Below, piece after piece: positions 43,998 through 52,320 of a stretch of 64,000 nucleotides of DNA. This DNA comes from Rhizobium etli_C (GTDB lineage: Bacteria > Pseudomonadota > Alphaproteobacteria > Rhizobiales > Rhizobiaceae). How positions within the stretch are numbered: position 1 is the stretch's first letter; every line of letters starts with the position of its first letter. The notes beneath the pieces were generated by a model. That model saw only the letters and a program-made list of their open reading frames with translations, searched no databases and had not been told where the DNA came from. The position numbers and the translations under genes were made by a program. The stretch lies in NCBI RefSeq assembly GCF_014198605.1, contig NZ_JACIHU010000010.1; one strand, 5' to 3'.

Positions 43998-44045
43998 GAG
44001 CATGAGGCCGAAAACTGTGAGCGGTTTTCGGAGGACATCATGCTC
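43998..44045. repeat. Short palindromic repeat between the 282-aa and heparinase-like genes
   Basis: GAGCATGA and TCATGCTC form the ends, and CCGAAAAC and GGTTTTCGG form an inner stem, giving a two-part hairpin of 48 bp. The same CCGAAAA/TTTTCGG core recurs at 62837-62860. Sequences of this kind recur in rhizobial intergenic DNA as I recall. In an operon gap it could also cap upstream mRNA. Confidence 0.6.
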
Positions 44046-44052
44046 TAACTCT

Positions 44053-45846
44053 TTAATTTATCCGCAATCTCAGGCACTTTCCGGCGAATAGCAGACGCAG
44101 CCGGTAGAGTTTCTCGGGCCAGGCCGATCTCAGCCTCATGTCATTCACCTCGATCTCGTCGATCTCGATCGTGGCGGCGCCATCGACAAAAATGCTGCCG
44201 AGATCGGCGAGATCGATCCTGTTCTCGGTAATAACAGGCGCGAGGCACGTCATCAGCGACAGCACCGCCGGCAAGTCGCCGTCATGGGTATCGACGATCT
44301 CGACATGGCGGCCCCGTTGCAGGGAAACCGTGCGCCGATAGCTGCGCAGTTGCGCTTCCTCGGGATAGGCGCCTGATATTTCGAGGGATATGCGCGCGCG
44401 CGCCTCGGCGAATTCGATCTCGACATCCCTTGCGCCGGAGGCTTCGCCGGCGGACTGCATGACACCTGAGAAAGTCGGCAGGTTGTGATAGGCCGACTGC
44501 ATCGTCCAGATCTCGTAACGCCGCGGCGAGAAGGTCTTGGCCGTATAGGTCTCGACGCCGACATCGATCAGGAACGGGCGTCCGTTCTTGTAGAGCGTCA
44601 CGCTGCCGACATCGTTGTGATTATGGCCTTCGCCATTGTTGCCGCCCTTCACCGCCAGCGAAAACAGACCGTCGCGGGCGACGAACAGGCCGATGCCGGG
44701 ATAGAAGATATCCCGACTGCACGCGGCATTCGGCTCGGTCTTTGGAATTGCCGGCCCGGTCAACAGTTCCAGCACGCGATACCAGAGGTTCCATTCCCCC
44801 GGCAGATGCGGGCTCTCGGCGTCCGCCCGGTCGGCTGCGGCGAAGGCCGCCAGCATTTCGGAGCCGACCGCCTTGCCGAACAGATATTCCCGTGCGCTGC
44901 AGGGTTCAACCACGGCGGAAGAATCGGCAAAGTTGAAATAATGGCGGCCGGCCACATGCATATGGGCGATATATTCGGCCATGTTGCGGATCTTCTGATG
45001 CCGCCAGATCCCGTCGAACAGGCCGGGCGCGACGCTATCGAGCACCGTCAGCGCCCCGTGCAGGCAGAGTGCGGCGTGGCGGTAATAGACCACGCCTTCC
45101 TCGCAGGCGCCGTCCTCGGCATAATCCTTCAGAAAGGCATCGAGGCTGCCGAGCGCCCTTTCGATGACGGCGCGGCGCGTCGGATGATCGGACTTCAGCG
45201 AGAAGGTGGTCAACAGGATGTTCTGGGTTATCCAGGCGGTCCAATTGTTCATCCGCTCGTTGCCGCTGCCCATCCACCAGAAATGCCGGCTGAGATAGGG
45301 CGTCAGGATGCGGGCCTCAATCTCGCGTTTCACACGCGCCGCAATCTCCGGGCTGATGCCGTCGAGCGCATCGCCAAGCAAGGCGACGATCGTTGCCAGA
45401 AGGGCTGACGTTTCGGCGGCGAAGAGATCGACGACCGGCTGCGAACTGTCGGGAAGCGGAAGGCGCGGGCCGCCGCGCGCATAGGCATTATGCGCCGGAA
45501 GCTGCCAGCCGCTCTCCTCGGCGATCAGGAAGATGCCGTCGACGATACCGGGCAGGAACCGCCCGCTTCCTTCGACGAGTTCTCCCAGCACCAGATCGTT
45601 GAGCATCCGCCGCCGGGTGAAATAAAGCTCCTCGAAGCGCGAGCGATTGCCGGTCGCCGTGTATTCCCGGTAATCCGAGGCCTTGACCAAAGGCCATGCG
45701 CCCGCAAGCACGGCCTCGGCGTCGCGGACGGCCACGTCCCGCACCGCCTGCGGCACCGCTTTCCATCTCTCGCGATCGGAGTAGACGGCTCCCGGCGTGA
45801 AATCGCCGAGGATGTCCGGCAACACGCCTGAAATCTCGCTGAACAT
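44053..45846 (-). CDS. Heparinase II/III-like polysaccharide lyase family protein, locus C
   Basis: 597 residues. The N-terminal half is an (alpha/alpha) toroid (WWMGSGNERMNNWTAWITQN, YAEDGACEEGVVYYRHAALC). The C-terminal half carries the Heparinase_II/III beta-sandwich with GGNNGEGHNHNDVGSVTLYK and GRPFLIDVGVETYT, followed by YHNLPTFSGVMQ. The N-N-W-N, tyrosine and GHNHND residues are those expected at the active site and metal site of this superfamily. No signal peptide, so it acts inside the cell on imported acidic oligosaccharide, probably uronate-containing. It is divergent from the importer operon at 46093. Confidence 0.85.
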   Translation of the reverse strand: MFSEISGVLPDILGDFTPGAVYSDRERWKAVPQAVRDVAVRDAEAVLAGAWPLVKASDYREYTATGNRSRFEELYFTRRRMLNDLVLGELVEGSGRFLPGIVDGIFLIAEESGWQLPAHNAYARGGPRLPLPDSSQPVVDLFAAETSALLATIVALLGDALDGISPEIAARVKREIEARILTPYLSRHFWWMGSGNERMNNWTAWITQNILLTTFSLKSDHPTRRAVIERALGSLDAFLKDYAEDGACEEGVVYYRHAALCLHGALTVLDSVAPGLFDGIWRHQKIRNMAEYIAHMHVAGRHYFNFADSSAVVEPCSAREYLFGKAVGSEMLAAFAAADRADAESPHLPGEWNLWYRVLELLTGPAIPKTEPNAACSRDIFYPGIGLFVARDGLFSLAVKGGNNGEGHNHNDVGSVTLYKNGRPFLIDVGVETYTAKTFSPRRYEIWTMQSAYHNLPTFSGVMQSAGEASGARDVEIEFAEARARISLEISGAYPEEAQLRSYRRTVSLQRGRHVEIVDTHDGDLPAVLSLMTCLAPVITENRIDLADLGSIFVDGAATIEIDEIEVNDMRLRSAWPEKLYRLRLLFAGKCLRLRIN

Positions 45847-45911
45847 GTCCCTCCCCGCACTGGAAAAGTATCGACGGGCGTCTGGCCTTCACCTCCACCT
45901 ATCATATGTTT

Positions 45912-45948
45912 TTGGCGCTTGCTATAAAATTTGTATGATCTATTCATA
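45912..45948 (+). promoter_or_regulatory. Promoter and dyad in the divergent region of glycan locus C
   Basis: TTGGCG (45912-45917) and TATGAT (45934-45939) with 16-bp spacing form a sigma-70-like promoter for the rightward operon. The dyad TATGA-N5-TCATA (45934-45948) overlaps the -10 box and could be an operator. A further ATCATA at 45901-45906 mirrors the -10 on the other strand. No regulator gene is adjacent; the 246-bp region holds no other gene. Confidence 0.45.
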
Positions 45949-46092
45949 ACTTGTTTGACCAATACCGCAGATGTGCTATGTCCTTGGCAGGAGGAAGAAC
46001 AGGCGGCGCCGTCCGCCCGAACGGCTCTGAATTTTAGGCTAGAGAAGCCCAGAAGCCGCCAGCTGCAGAATGCCGACCAGGAGGAAGCATCG

Positions 46093-47049
46093 GTGTCCAT
46101 ATCGAATTCGGTCATCGCGACGGATAGCGCCCCGGCAACGCCACGCCGGAAGGTCGCGGTTCTGTCCAAGCGCCAGCGGAAGATCCGCAGCGCGTTGGTC
46201 GCCTATTCCTTCATCGCGCCGAATTTCCTCGGTTTTGCCGTCTTCACGCTCGGCCCGATCCTCTTCGCCTTCGCGCTTGCCTTCATGCATTGGGACGGCT
46301 CGAATGCGATCACATTCGCGGGGCTCGACAATTTCTGGCGGCTGTTCGACGATAAGGCCTTCGTCGCCGCCTTCTGGAACACGATCATCTATACGGTCGC
46401 CTCGGTGCCGGCGACACTGCTCTGCGCGCTTGGCCTCGCCGTCCTCCTTAACCAGAAGATCGCCGGGCGCAATTTCTTCCGCACGGCGATGTTCTTCCCC
46501 TATGTCGCCTCGCTGGTTGCCGTCGCCGTCGTCTGGAACATGATCTTCAATCCCGAGATGGGGCCGGTGAACATGATCCTCTACACGCTCGGCCTCGACC
46601 CGAAGAACATGCCGGGATGGGCGGCCGACCGGCATTGGGCGATGGTGACGGTGATCCTGTTCGGCATCTGGAAGAACATGGGTTATTACATGGTCATCTA
46701 CCTGGCCGGCCTGCAGGGCATCAATTCCGAACTCTATGAGGCCGCCGATCTCGACGGCGCCAATTCCTGGCAGAAATTCATCCATGTCACCGTGCCGCAG
46801 CTCGGGCCGACGACCTTTTTCGTCACCGTCATGCTGACGATCCAGTCCTTCAAGGTGTTCGATCAGATCTTCATGATCACTCAAGGCGGACCGGGCACTT
46901 CGACGCTGGTGCTTGTCTACCACATCTACAACGAGGCCTTCATTTCCTGGGATCTCGGCTATTCCAGCATGATTTCGCTGGTGCTGTTCTTCCTCGTGCT
47001 CGCGGTCACGGTCTTCCAGTTCCGCCGTCAGAGGGAGGACGAGGCATGA
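46093..47049 (+). CDS. Carbohydrate ABC transporter permease (MalF type), locus C
   Basis: 318 residues from GTG 46093, preceded by AGGAGGAA at 8 bp. The longer frame from 45931 covers the promoter region and was rejected. Six helices are visible, with EAA loop ELYEAADLDGANSWQKFIHV followed by TVPQLGP and the end region ITQGGPGTSTLVLVYHIYNE. It is the first gene of a seven-gene operon (46093-54174) and overlaps the MalG-type gene by 4 bp. Confidence 0.9.
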   Translation: MSISNSVIATDSAPATPRRKVAVLSKRQRKIRSALVAYSFIAPNFLGFAVFTLGPILFAFALAFMHWDGSNAITFAGLDNFWRLFDDKAFVAAFWNTIIYTVASVPATLLCALGLAVLLNQKIAGRNFFRTAMFFPYVASLVAVAVVWNMIFNPEMGPVNMILYTLGLDPKNMPGWAADRHWAMVTVILFGIWKNMGYYMVIYLAGLQGINSELYEAADLDGANSWQKFIHVTVPQLGPTTFFVTVMLTIQSFKVFDQIFMITQGGPGTSTLVLVYHIYNEAFISWDLGYSSMISLVLFFLVLAVTVFQFRRQREDEA

Positions 47050-47882
47050 GGATCGCCGGACGCAAGATCACCGTCAAAACGGTCCTGCTCTATGCGATCG
47101 TCATCACGGTGACGGTTGTCATGCTGATGCCCTTCGCCTGGATGCTCTCGGCATCCCTGAAGCTCAGCCGCGACGTTTTCGCCTTCCCGATCGAGTGGAT
47201 ACCGTCGCAACCGCAATGGCAGAACTACGTCGACATCTGGACGAAGATCCCGCTTGCGCTTTTCATCTACAACACTTCGAAGCTGACGATCATCGTCACG
47301 CTGCTGCAGCTACTGACGTCGAGCTTTGCCGCCTACGCCTTCGCCAAGCTCAATTTCCCCTACAAAAACACGCTGTTCCTCGGCTATATCGCCACCATCG
47401 CCATGCCCTGGCAGGTCTATATGGTGCCGCAATTCCTGCTGATGCGCGAATTCGGCCTCAACAACACGCATCTGGCGCTGATCTGCCTGCAGGCCTTCAC
47501 CGCCTTCGGCGTTTTCCTGATGCGGCAATTCTACATGTCGATCCCGACCGAGCTCTGCGAGGCGGCCCGCATCGACGGCATGAACGAATATCAGATCTGG
47601 GCGCGCATCATGCTGCCGCTCTCCAAGCCCGCCCTCTCGACGCTGACGATCTTCACCTTCGTCAGCACCTGGAACGATTTCCTCGGACCGATGATCTATC
47701 TGACCAAGACCGAGCTGAAGACCGTCCAGATCGGCCTGCGCATGTTCATCTCGCAATATTCGGCCGAGTACGGGCTGATCATGGCGGCCTCCGTCGTCGC
47801 CCTCGTGCCCGTTCTCATCGTCTTCCTCGCTCTGCAGCGCTTCTTCGTCGAGGGCATCGCCTCGACGGGACTGAAGGGTTAA
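47046..47882 (+). CDS. Carbohydrate ABC transporter permease (MalG type), locus C
   Basis: 278 residues, six helices. EAA loop ELCEAARIDGMNEYQIWARI followed by MLPLSKP, and C-terminal LQRFFVEGIASTGLKG, standard for MalG relatives. It overlaps the MalF-type gene (ATGA) and is followed after 4 bp by the GH88 gene, so transport and processing are co-expressed. Confidence 0.92.
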   Translation: MRIAGRKITVKTVLLYAIVITVTVVMLMPFAWMLSASLKLSRDVFAFPIEWIPSQPQWQNYVDIWTKIPLALFIYNTSKLTIIVTLLQLLTSSFAAYAFAKLNFPYKNTLFLGYIATIAMPWQVYMVPQFLLMREFGLNNTHLALICLQAFTAFGVFLMRQFYMSIPTELCEAARIDGMNEYQIWARIMLPLSKPALSTLTIFTFVSTWNDFLGPMIYLTKTELKTVQIGLRMFISQYSAEYGLIMAASVVALVPVLIVFLALQRFFVEGIASTGLKG

Positions 47883-47886
47883 AGCC

Positions 47887-49059
47887 ATGAATGCCGTTTC
47901 AACAGTCGCCCCGCAACCGATCACCGACAAGGAAGTGAACGCCGCGCTGGATCTTGCCGTCGAGCAGGTCAGGCGCAACCTTCCCACATTCACCTATGCC
48001 GCGCAGAACCATTCGAGCGTGAGCAATTTCTATCCCGCAGTCGCCAACGACCAATGGACGGCGGGCTTCTGGCCCGGCGAACTGTGGCTCGCCTTCGAAC
48101 ATAGCGGCGATCCTGTGTTCCGGCATGCCGCGCAGATCCAGGTCCAGTCCTTCCTGCATCGGATCGTCAACCGCATCGAGACCGATCATCACGACATGGG
48201 CTTTCTCTATTCGCCCTCCTGCATCGCCGCCTGGAAACTCGTTGGGGACGAGGATGGCCGTAAGGCGGCGATCCTGGCCGCCGACCAGCTGATCGAGCGC
48301 TTCCAGCCGATCGGCCAGTTCATCCAGGCCTGGGGCCGCAAGGGCAGGCCGGAAGAATACCGCTACATCATCGATTGCCTGCTGAACCTGCCGCTTCTCT
48401 ATTGGGCCAGCAGCGAGACGGGTGACCCGAAATACCGCGAGATCGCGCTCACCCATGCCCGCACCACGCTCGGCAACTCGGTGCGGCCCGACGACTCCAC
48501 CTATCACACTTTCTACATGGACCCGGTCACCGGCGCGCCGGTGCGCGGCGCGACCAAACAGGGCTACCGGGACGATAGCGCCTGGGCGCGCGGGCAGGCC
48601 TGGGGCATCGCGGGCATGGCGATCTCCTACCGCTATGAGCGGATCGAGGAATATCGCCAGACCTTCGACCGGCTGCTCGCCTTCTACCTCAACCGGCTGC
48701 CGGCCGACATGGTGCCCTACTGGGATCTCGTCTTTTCCGATGGCGACGGCGAGCCGCGCGACAGTTCGTCCGCCTCGATCACCGCTTGCGGCCTGCTTGA
48801 GATGGCCGATATCGTCGACGCCGATACCGCCGAGCGCTACCGCATGCTGGCGCGGCGCATGGTGAAGAGCCTTGCCGATCACTATGCGGTCAAGGATCCC
48901 ACCGTCTCCAATGGCCTGGTGCTGCACGCGACCTATTCGAAGAAATCGCCCTTCAACACCTGCCGCGGCGAGGGCGTCGATGAGTGCGTCTCCTGGGGAG
49001 ATTATTATTACATGGAAGCTTTGACGCGCCTTTCGCGCCGCTGGTCTTCCTATTGGTGA
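47887..49059 (+). CDS. GH88 unsaturated glucuronyl hydrolase-like enzyme
   Basis: 390 residues, an (alpha/alpha)6 barrel. Motifs are DQWTAGFWPGELWLAFEHSG, ETDHHDMGFLYSPS with the conserved Asp of the HDMGF strip, YRDDSAWARGQAWGIAGMAI, and the C-terminal VSWGDYYYMEALTR. These match unsaturated glucuronyl hydrolases (UGL), which hydrate and release the 4,5-unsaturated uronic residue made by lyases. The heparinase-like lyase encoded divergently would supply exactly such an end. No signal peptide, hence cytoplasmic. The glycan itself is unknown. Confidence 0.88.
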   Translation: MNAVSTVAPQPITDKEVNAALDLAVEQVRRNLPTFTYAAQNHSSVSNFYPAVANDQWTAGFWPGELWLAFEHSGDPVFRHAAQIQVQSFLHRIVNRIETDHHDMGFLYSPSCIAAWKLVGDEDGRKAAILAADQLIERFQPIGQFIQAWGRKGRPEEYRYIIDCLLNLPLLYWASSETGDPKYREIALTHARTTLGNSVRPDDSTYHTFYMDPVTGAPVRGATKQGYRDDSAWARGQAWGIAGMAISYRYERIEEYRQTFDRLLAFYLNRLPADMVPYWDLVFSDGDGEPRDSSSASITACGLLEMADIVDADTAERYRMLARRMVKSLADHYAVKDPTVSNGLVLHATYSKKSPFNTCRGEGVDECVSWGDYYYMEALTRLSRRWSSYW

Positions 49060-49074
49060 CGTCAGGAGAACCCG

Positions 49075-50184
49075 ATGGCCAGCATTTCGCTTAAAGAGCT
49101 GAACAAATCCTACGGCGCCCTCACCGTCGTCCACGATATCGATCTGGAAATTGCCGATAAGGAATTCATCATCCTGGTCGGTCCCTCCGGCTGCGGCAAA
49201 TCGACGACACTCAGAATGATCGCCGGCCTCGAGGAGATCTCCGGCGGAGAACTCAAGATCGGCGGCGATGTCATGAACGATGTCCCCTCCAAGGACCGGG
49301 ATATCGCCATGGTTTTCCAGAATTATGCGCTCTACCCGCATATGACCGTCTACAAGAACATGGCTTTCGGCCTGCAGCTGCGCAAAGTGTCGCGCGATTT
49401 CATCGATAAGCAGGTGCAGGATGCGGCCAAGATCCTCGACATCACCCATCTCCTGAACCGCAAGCCGAAAGCGCTTTCGGGCGGCCAGCGCCAACGCGTC
49501 GCGCTCGGCCGCGCCATGGTGCGCAATCCGGCCGTCTTCCTTCTCGACGAGCCGCTTTCCAATCTCGACGCCAAGCTGCGCGGCACGATGCGCTCGGAAA
49601 TCACCAAGCTGCACAAGCGCCTCAACGCCACCTTCATCTACGTCACCCACGACCAGGTGGAAGCCATGACGATGGCCGACCGCATCGTCGTCATGAAGGA
49701 CGGCCATATCCAGCAGGTCGATACACCGCAGAACCTCTACGACCGCCCCGTCAATATGTTCGTCGCCGGCTTCATCGGCGCGCCGCAGATGAACATGCTG
49801 CCCTCGACCATTCAGCGCCGGGGCGACGGTTACGTCGCTATTTTCGACGGCCGGGAACTGCCGCTGCCCACTCATTTCGACAAGAGCAGGATCGCTCCCT
49901 ACGAGGGCCGCGAACTGGTGCTCGGCATCCGTCCGGAGAACTTTCACGAACTGCCGCCGGCCGACATCCCGCCCGAGAATTTGGCGCCCCTCAAGGCGGT
50001 GGTGGAACTGGCCGAACCGATGGGCTCGGAAGTGCACCTGAACATGGTGGCCGGCGGCCGCAATCTCATCGCCCGCGTGTCGCCGCGCTTCCGGCCCGAT
50101 ATCGGCGAGGAGGCGACCCTCGTCGCCGACATGAGCAATGCGCAGCTGTTCGACAAGGATACCGAACGATCGATTCTCTACTGA
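49075..50184 (+). CDS. Carbohydrate ABC transporter ATP-binding protein (UgpC/MalK type), locus C
   Basis: 369 residues. Walker A GPSGCGKSTTL, signature LSGGQRQRVALGRA, Walker B VFLLDEPLSNLDAKLR and switch VTHDQVEAMTMADR are intact. The C-terminal regulatory domain covers about residues 240-360. It energises the two locus C permeases and, with the locus A ATPase, is one of two candidates to serve the ATPase-less locus B importer. It starts 15 bp after GH88. Confidence 0.92.
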   Translation: MASISLKELNKSYGALTVVHDIDLEIADKEFIILVGPSGCGKSTTLRMIAGLEEISGGELKIGGDVMNDVPSKDRDIAMVFQNYALYPHMTVYKNMAFGLQLRKVSRDFIDKQVQDAAKILDITHLLNRKPKALSGGQRQRVALGRAMVRNPAVFLLDEPLSNLDAKLRGTMRSEITKLHKRLNATFIYVTHDQVEAMTMADRIVVMKDGHIQQVDTPQNLYDRPVNMFVAGFIGAPQMNMLPSTIQRRGDGYVAIFDGRELPLPTHFDKSRIAPYEGRELVLGIRPENFHELPPADIPPENLAPLKAVVELAEPMGSEVHLNMVAGGRNLIARVSPRFRPDIGEEATLVADMSNAQLFDKDTERSILY

Positions 50185-50202
50185 GCGCCTGGGAAGACGG
50201 CT

Positions 50203-50928
50203 ATGCAGTGGTTGCGGGACATGTGGACGAAGGAGGGGCCGGGCATTCCGAAGGATTCGCCTGCGAAGACCGGCCTTGCCCTGTTCGCCGATATCCTCGC
50301 CCGCGAATGGTGGGAGATGGTCAAGCTCAACATCCTGTTCATCCTGGCCTCGCTCTTCGTGGTGACGCTGCCGGCGGCACTCGCCGCCATGGCCCGCGTC
50401 TCGGTGGCCTTCGTCGAAGATCGCAACACCTATCTCCTGCGTGATTTCACCGAAGCATTCCTGCGCTATTTCTGGCGCGCCACCGCCTGGGGCCTGGCAT
50501 TAGCAGGCGCGCTTGCGATCGGCGTCCATGCGATTGTCAATTATGCCGCCGGCGCGCGTGACAATCTGATGCTCGCCGCACCGCTGGCGGTCGCGCTCGT
50601 CGCAACCGCTTTCGTCGCCGTGCTCGCCTGCCATCTCATCGTGTTGATGGTAATTCGCGACCTGCCGGCGCCGCGGCTCCTTCGCCTGTCCGCGCTCGCC
50701 TCCGTCGCCCGCCCGCTGCCGGCGCTTGCAGCGCTCGCCCTCAGCGCCGCGCTGTGGCTGGCGCATATCCTCTTCTATCCGGTTTCCGTGTTCATGCCGG
50801 CGACCTTCAATTTTTCACTCGGAATGTTCGCCGTCGCATTCGGCGTCCATCGGGCAGTGGTGTTGGTTCTGGAATTGCCAGAGGCAACACAGCCGCACTC
50901 TCAAGCGCATGCACGAAACGCTTCATAA
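50203..50928 (+). CDS. DUF624 (YesL-like) membrane protein, locus C
   Basis: 241 residues with about five or six hydrophobic helices (for example LNILFILASLFVVTLPAALA and ATAWGLALAGALAIGVHAIV). DUF624/YesL proteins occur inside carbohydrate ABC operons, notably the yes rhamnogalacturonan cluster of Bacillus, and are of unknown function. The position between the ATPase and binding-protein genes fits. It may assist assembly or regulation of the importer; that is inference. Confidence 0.8.
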   Translation: MQWLRDMWTKEGPGIPKDSPAKTGLALFADILAREWWEMVKLNILFILASLFVVTLPAALAAMARVSVAFVEDRNTYLLRDFTEAFLRYFWRATAWGLALAGALAIGVHAIVNYAAGARDNLMLAAPLAVALVATAFVAVLACHLIVLMVIRDLPAPRLLRLSALASVARPLPALAALALSAALWLAHILFYPVSVFMPATFNFSLGMFAVAFGVHRAVVLVLELPEATQPHSQAHARNAS

Positions 50929-50969
50929 AATAACTGATCCAGAGGCGATCCAGGGAAGGAGAAACGGGA

Positions 50970-52244
50970 ATGTATTTGGATAATTTTGGGAGGACGGTGA
51001 AACTTGCCGTGGCAGGTTTCACGTTGGCCGCAGCGACAGCAGGCGCAGCGCTCGCTCAAGACGCCGTGACGCTAAAATGGGCGTTGTGGGACTGGGACAA
51101 GACGGCCTATTACAAGCCGCTGATCGAGGCCTACCAGGCCAAGCATCCGAACGTGAAGTTCGAGCCGATGGATCTCGGCTCGCAGGATTATCAGCAGATG
51201 ATCTCGACGCAGCTGACCGGCGGCTCGAAGGATATCGACATCGTCACCATCAAGGACGTGCCGGGCTATACCAATCTCGTGCGCGCCGGCAACATCGCCG
51301 ATCTCAGCGGCTTCGTGAAGGATCAGAAGATCGATCCGGCGCCTTATGGCGGCCTGATCGAAGAGCTGACCATCGACGGCAAGATCTATTCGCTGCCGTT
51401 CCGCTCCGACTTCTGGATCGTTTATTACAACAAGGATATTTTCGACAAGGCAGGCGTCCCCTACCCCACCAACGACATGACCTGGGCGCAGTTCGACGAG
51501 ACCGCCGAGAAGCTCGCAGGCGGCATGGGCACCAACAAGACCTATGGCGCGCTGCTGCACACCTGGCGTTCGACCGTCCAGCTCCCCGGCATCCTCGACG
51601 GAAAACATTCGCTGGTCGATGGCGACTACGCCTTCCTGAAGCCCTGGTACGAACGCGCGCTCACCCTGCAGAAGGACGGCGCCATCCCCTCCTATGCCTT
51701 CCTGAAGACATCGAACACACATTATTCGGCGCTCTTCTTCAACGGCACGATCGGCATGCTGCCGATGGGCACCTGGTTCGTCGGCACCCAGATCGCCAAG
51801 GTCAAGTCGGGTGAATCGAAGAGCAAGAACTGGGGCATCGTGAAGTTCCCGCATCCCGATGGCGTGCCTGCCGGCACGACGGCCGCGCAGATTTCGGGCC
51901 TGGCGGTCAACGCCAATTCCACCCACAGGGAAGCGGCGCTCGATTTCATCAAGTTCGTCACCGGCCCCGAGGGCGCGGCCGTCGTCGCATCGACCGGCAC
52001 CTTCCCGGCGCTGAAGACCGCCGACGTCAGCGCAAAGATCGCCTCGACGCCCGGTTTCCCGCAGGATGAGGCCAGCAAGGAAGCGCTGATACCGGCCAAA
52101 GCCTATCTGGAAATGGCGGTCAACCCGAACGCCGCCAAGATCGAGGTGGTGCTCAACCGCGCCCACGACGCGATCATGACCGACAACACCTCCGTCGACG
52201 ATGGTCTGAAGGAAATGACCGACGGCGTGAAAGCCATCAAGTAG
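50970..52244 (+). CDS. Extracellular solute-binding protein, locus C
   Basis: 424 residues with GAAGGAGAAA upstream. The signal peptide has a somewhat long n-region and is cleaved near ALAQD. MalE-type segments: LKWALWDWDKTAYYKPLIEA, YQAKHPNVKFEPMDLGSQDY, LPFRSDFWIVYYNKDIFDKA, MGTWFVGTQIAK and AALDFIKFVTGPEGAAVVAS. It feeds the permeases at 46093 and 47046. The ligand is presumably the uronate-containing oligosaccharide degraded by the lyase and GH88 of the same locus. A strong hairpin follows its stop codon. Confidence 0.92.
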   Translation: MYLDNFGRTVKLAVAGFTLAAATAGAALAQDAVTLKWALWDWDKTAYYKPLIEAYQAKHPNVKFEPMDLGSQDYQQMISTQLTGGSKDIDIVTIKDVPGYTNLVRAGNIADLSGFVKDQKIDPAPYGGLIEELTIDGKIYSLPFRSDFWIVYYNKDIFDKAGVPYPTNDMTWAQFDETAEKLAGGMGTNKTYGALLHTWRSTVQLPGILDGKHSLVDGDYAFLKPWYERALTLQKDGAIPSYAFLKTSNTHYSALFFNGTIGMLPMGTWFVGTQIAKVKSGESKSKNWGIVKFPHPDGVPAGTTAAQISGLAVNANSTHREAALDFIKFVTGPEGAAVVASTGTFPALKTADVSAKIASTPGFPQDEASKEALIPAKAYLEMAVNPNAAKIEVVLNRAHDAIMTDNTSVDDGLKEMTDGVKAIK

Positions 52245-52260
52245 CCTCACAAGATATCGG

Positions 52261-52301
52261 CGGCCGCGGGTCAACATCGGCCCGCGGCCGAATTTGTTTT
52301 T
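52261..52301 (+). terminator. Hairpin and T-run after the locus C binding-protein gene
   Basis: CGGCCGCGGG and CCCGCGGCCG pair around a 10-nt loop, then AATTTGTTTTT follows. It sits between the binding-protein gene and the DUF2264 gene on the same strand. It probably attenuates read-through so the binding protein is made in excess over the last gene. Confidence 0.75.
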
Positions 52302-52320
52302 ACGAAATTCCGAGTTGACG

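Noticed and set aside
47899..50037. Long minus-strand open frame (712 codons) opposite GH88 and the ABC ATPase
   Set aside because: It is the antisense of two clear family genes in GC-rich DNA. It has no domain and no ribosome site; such shadows are expected at this base composition.
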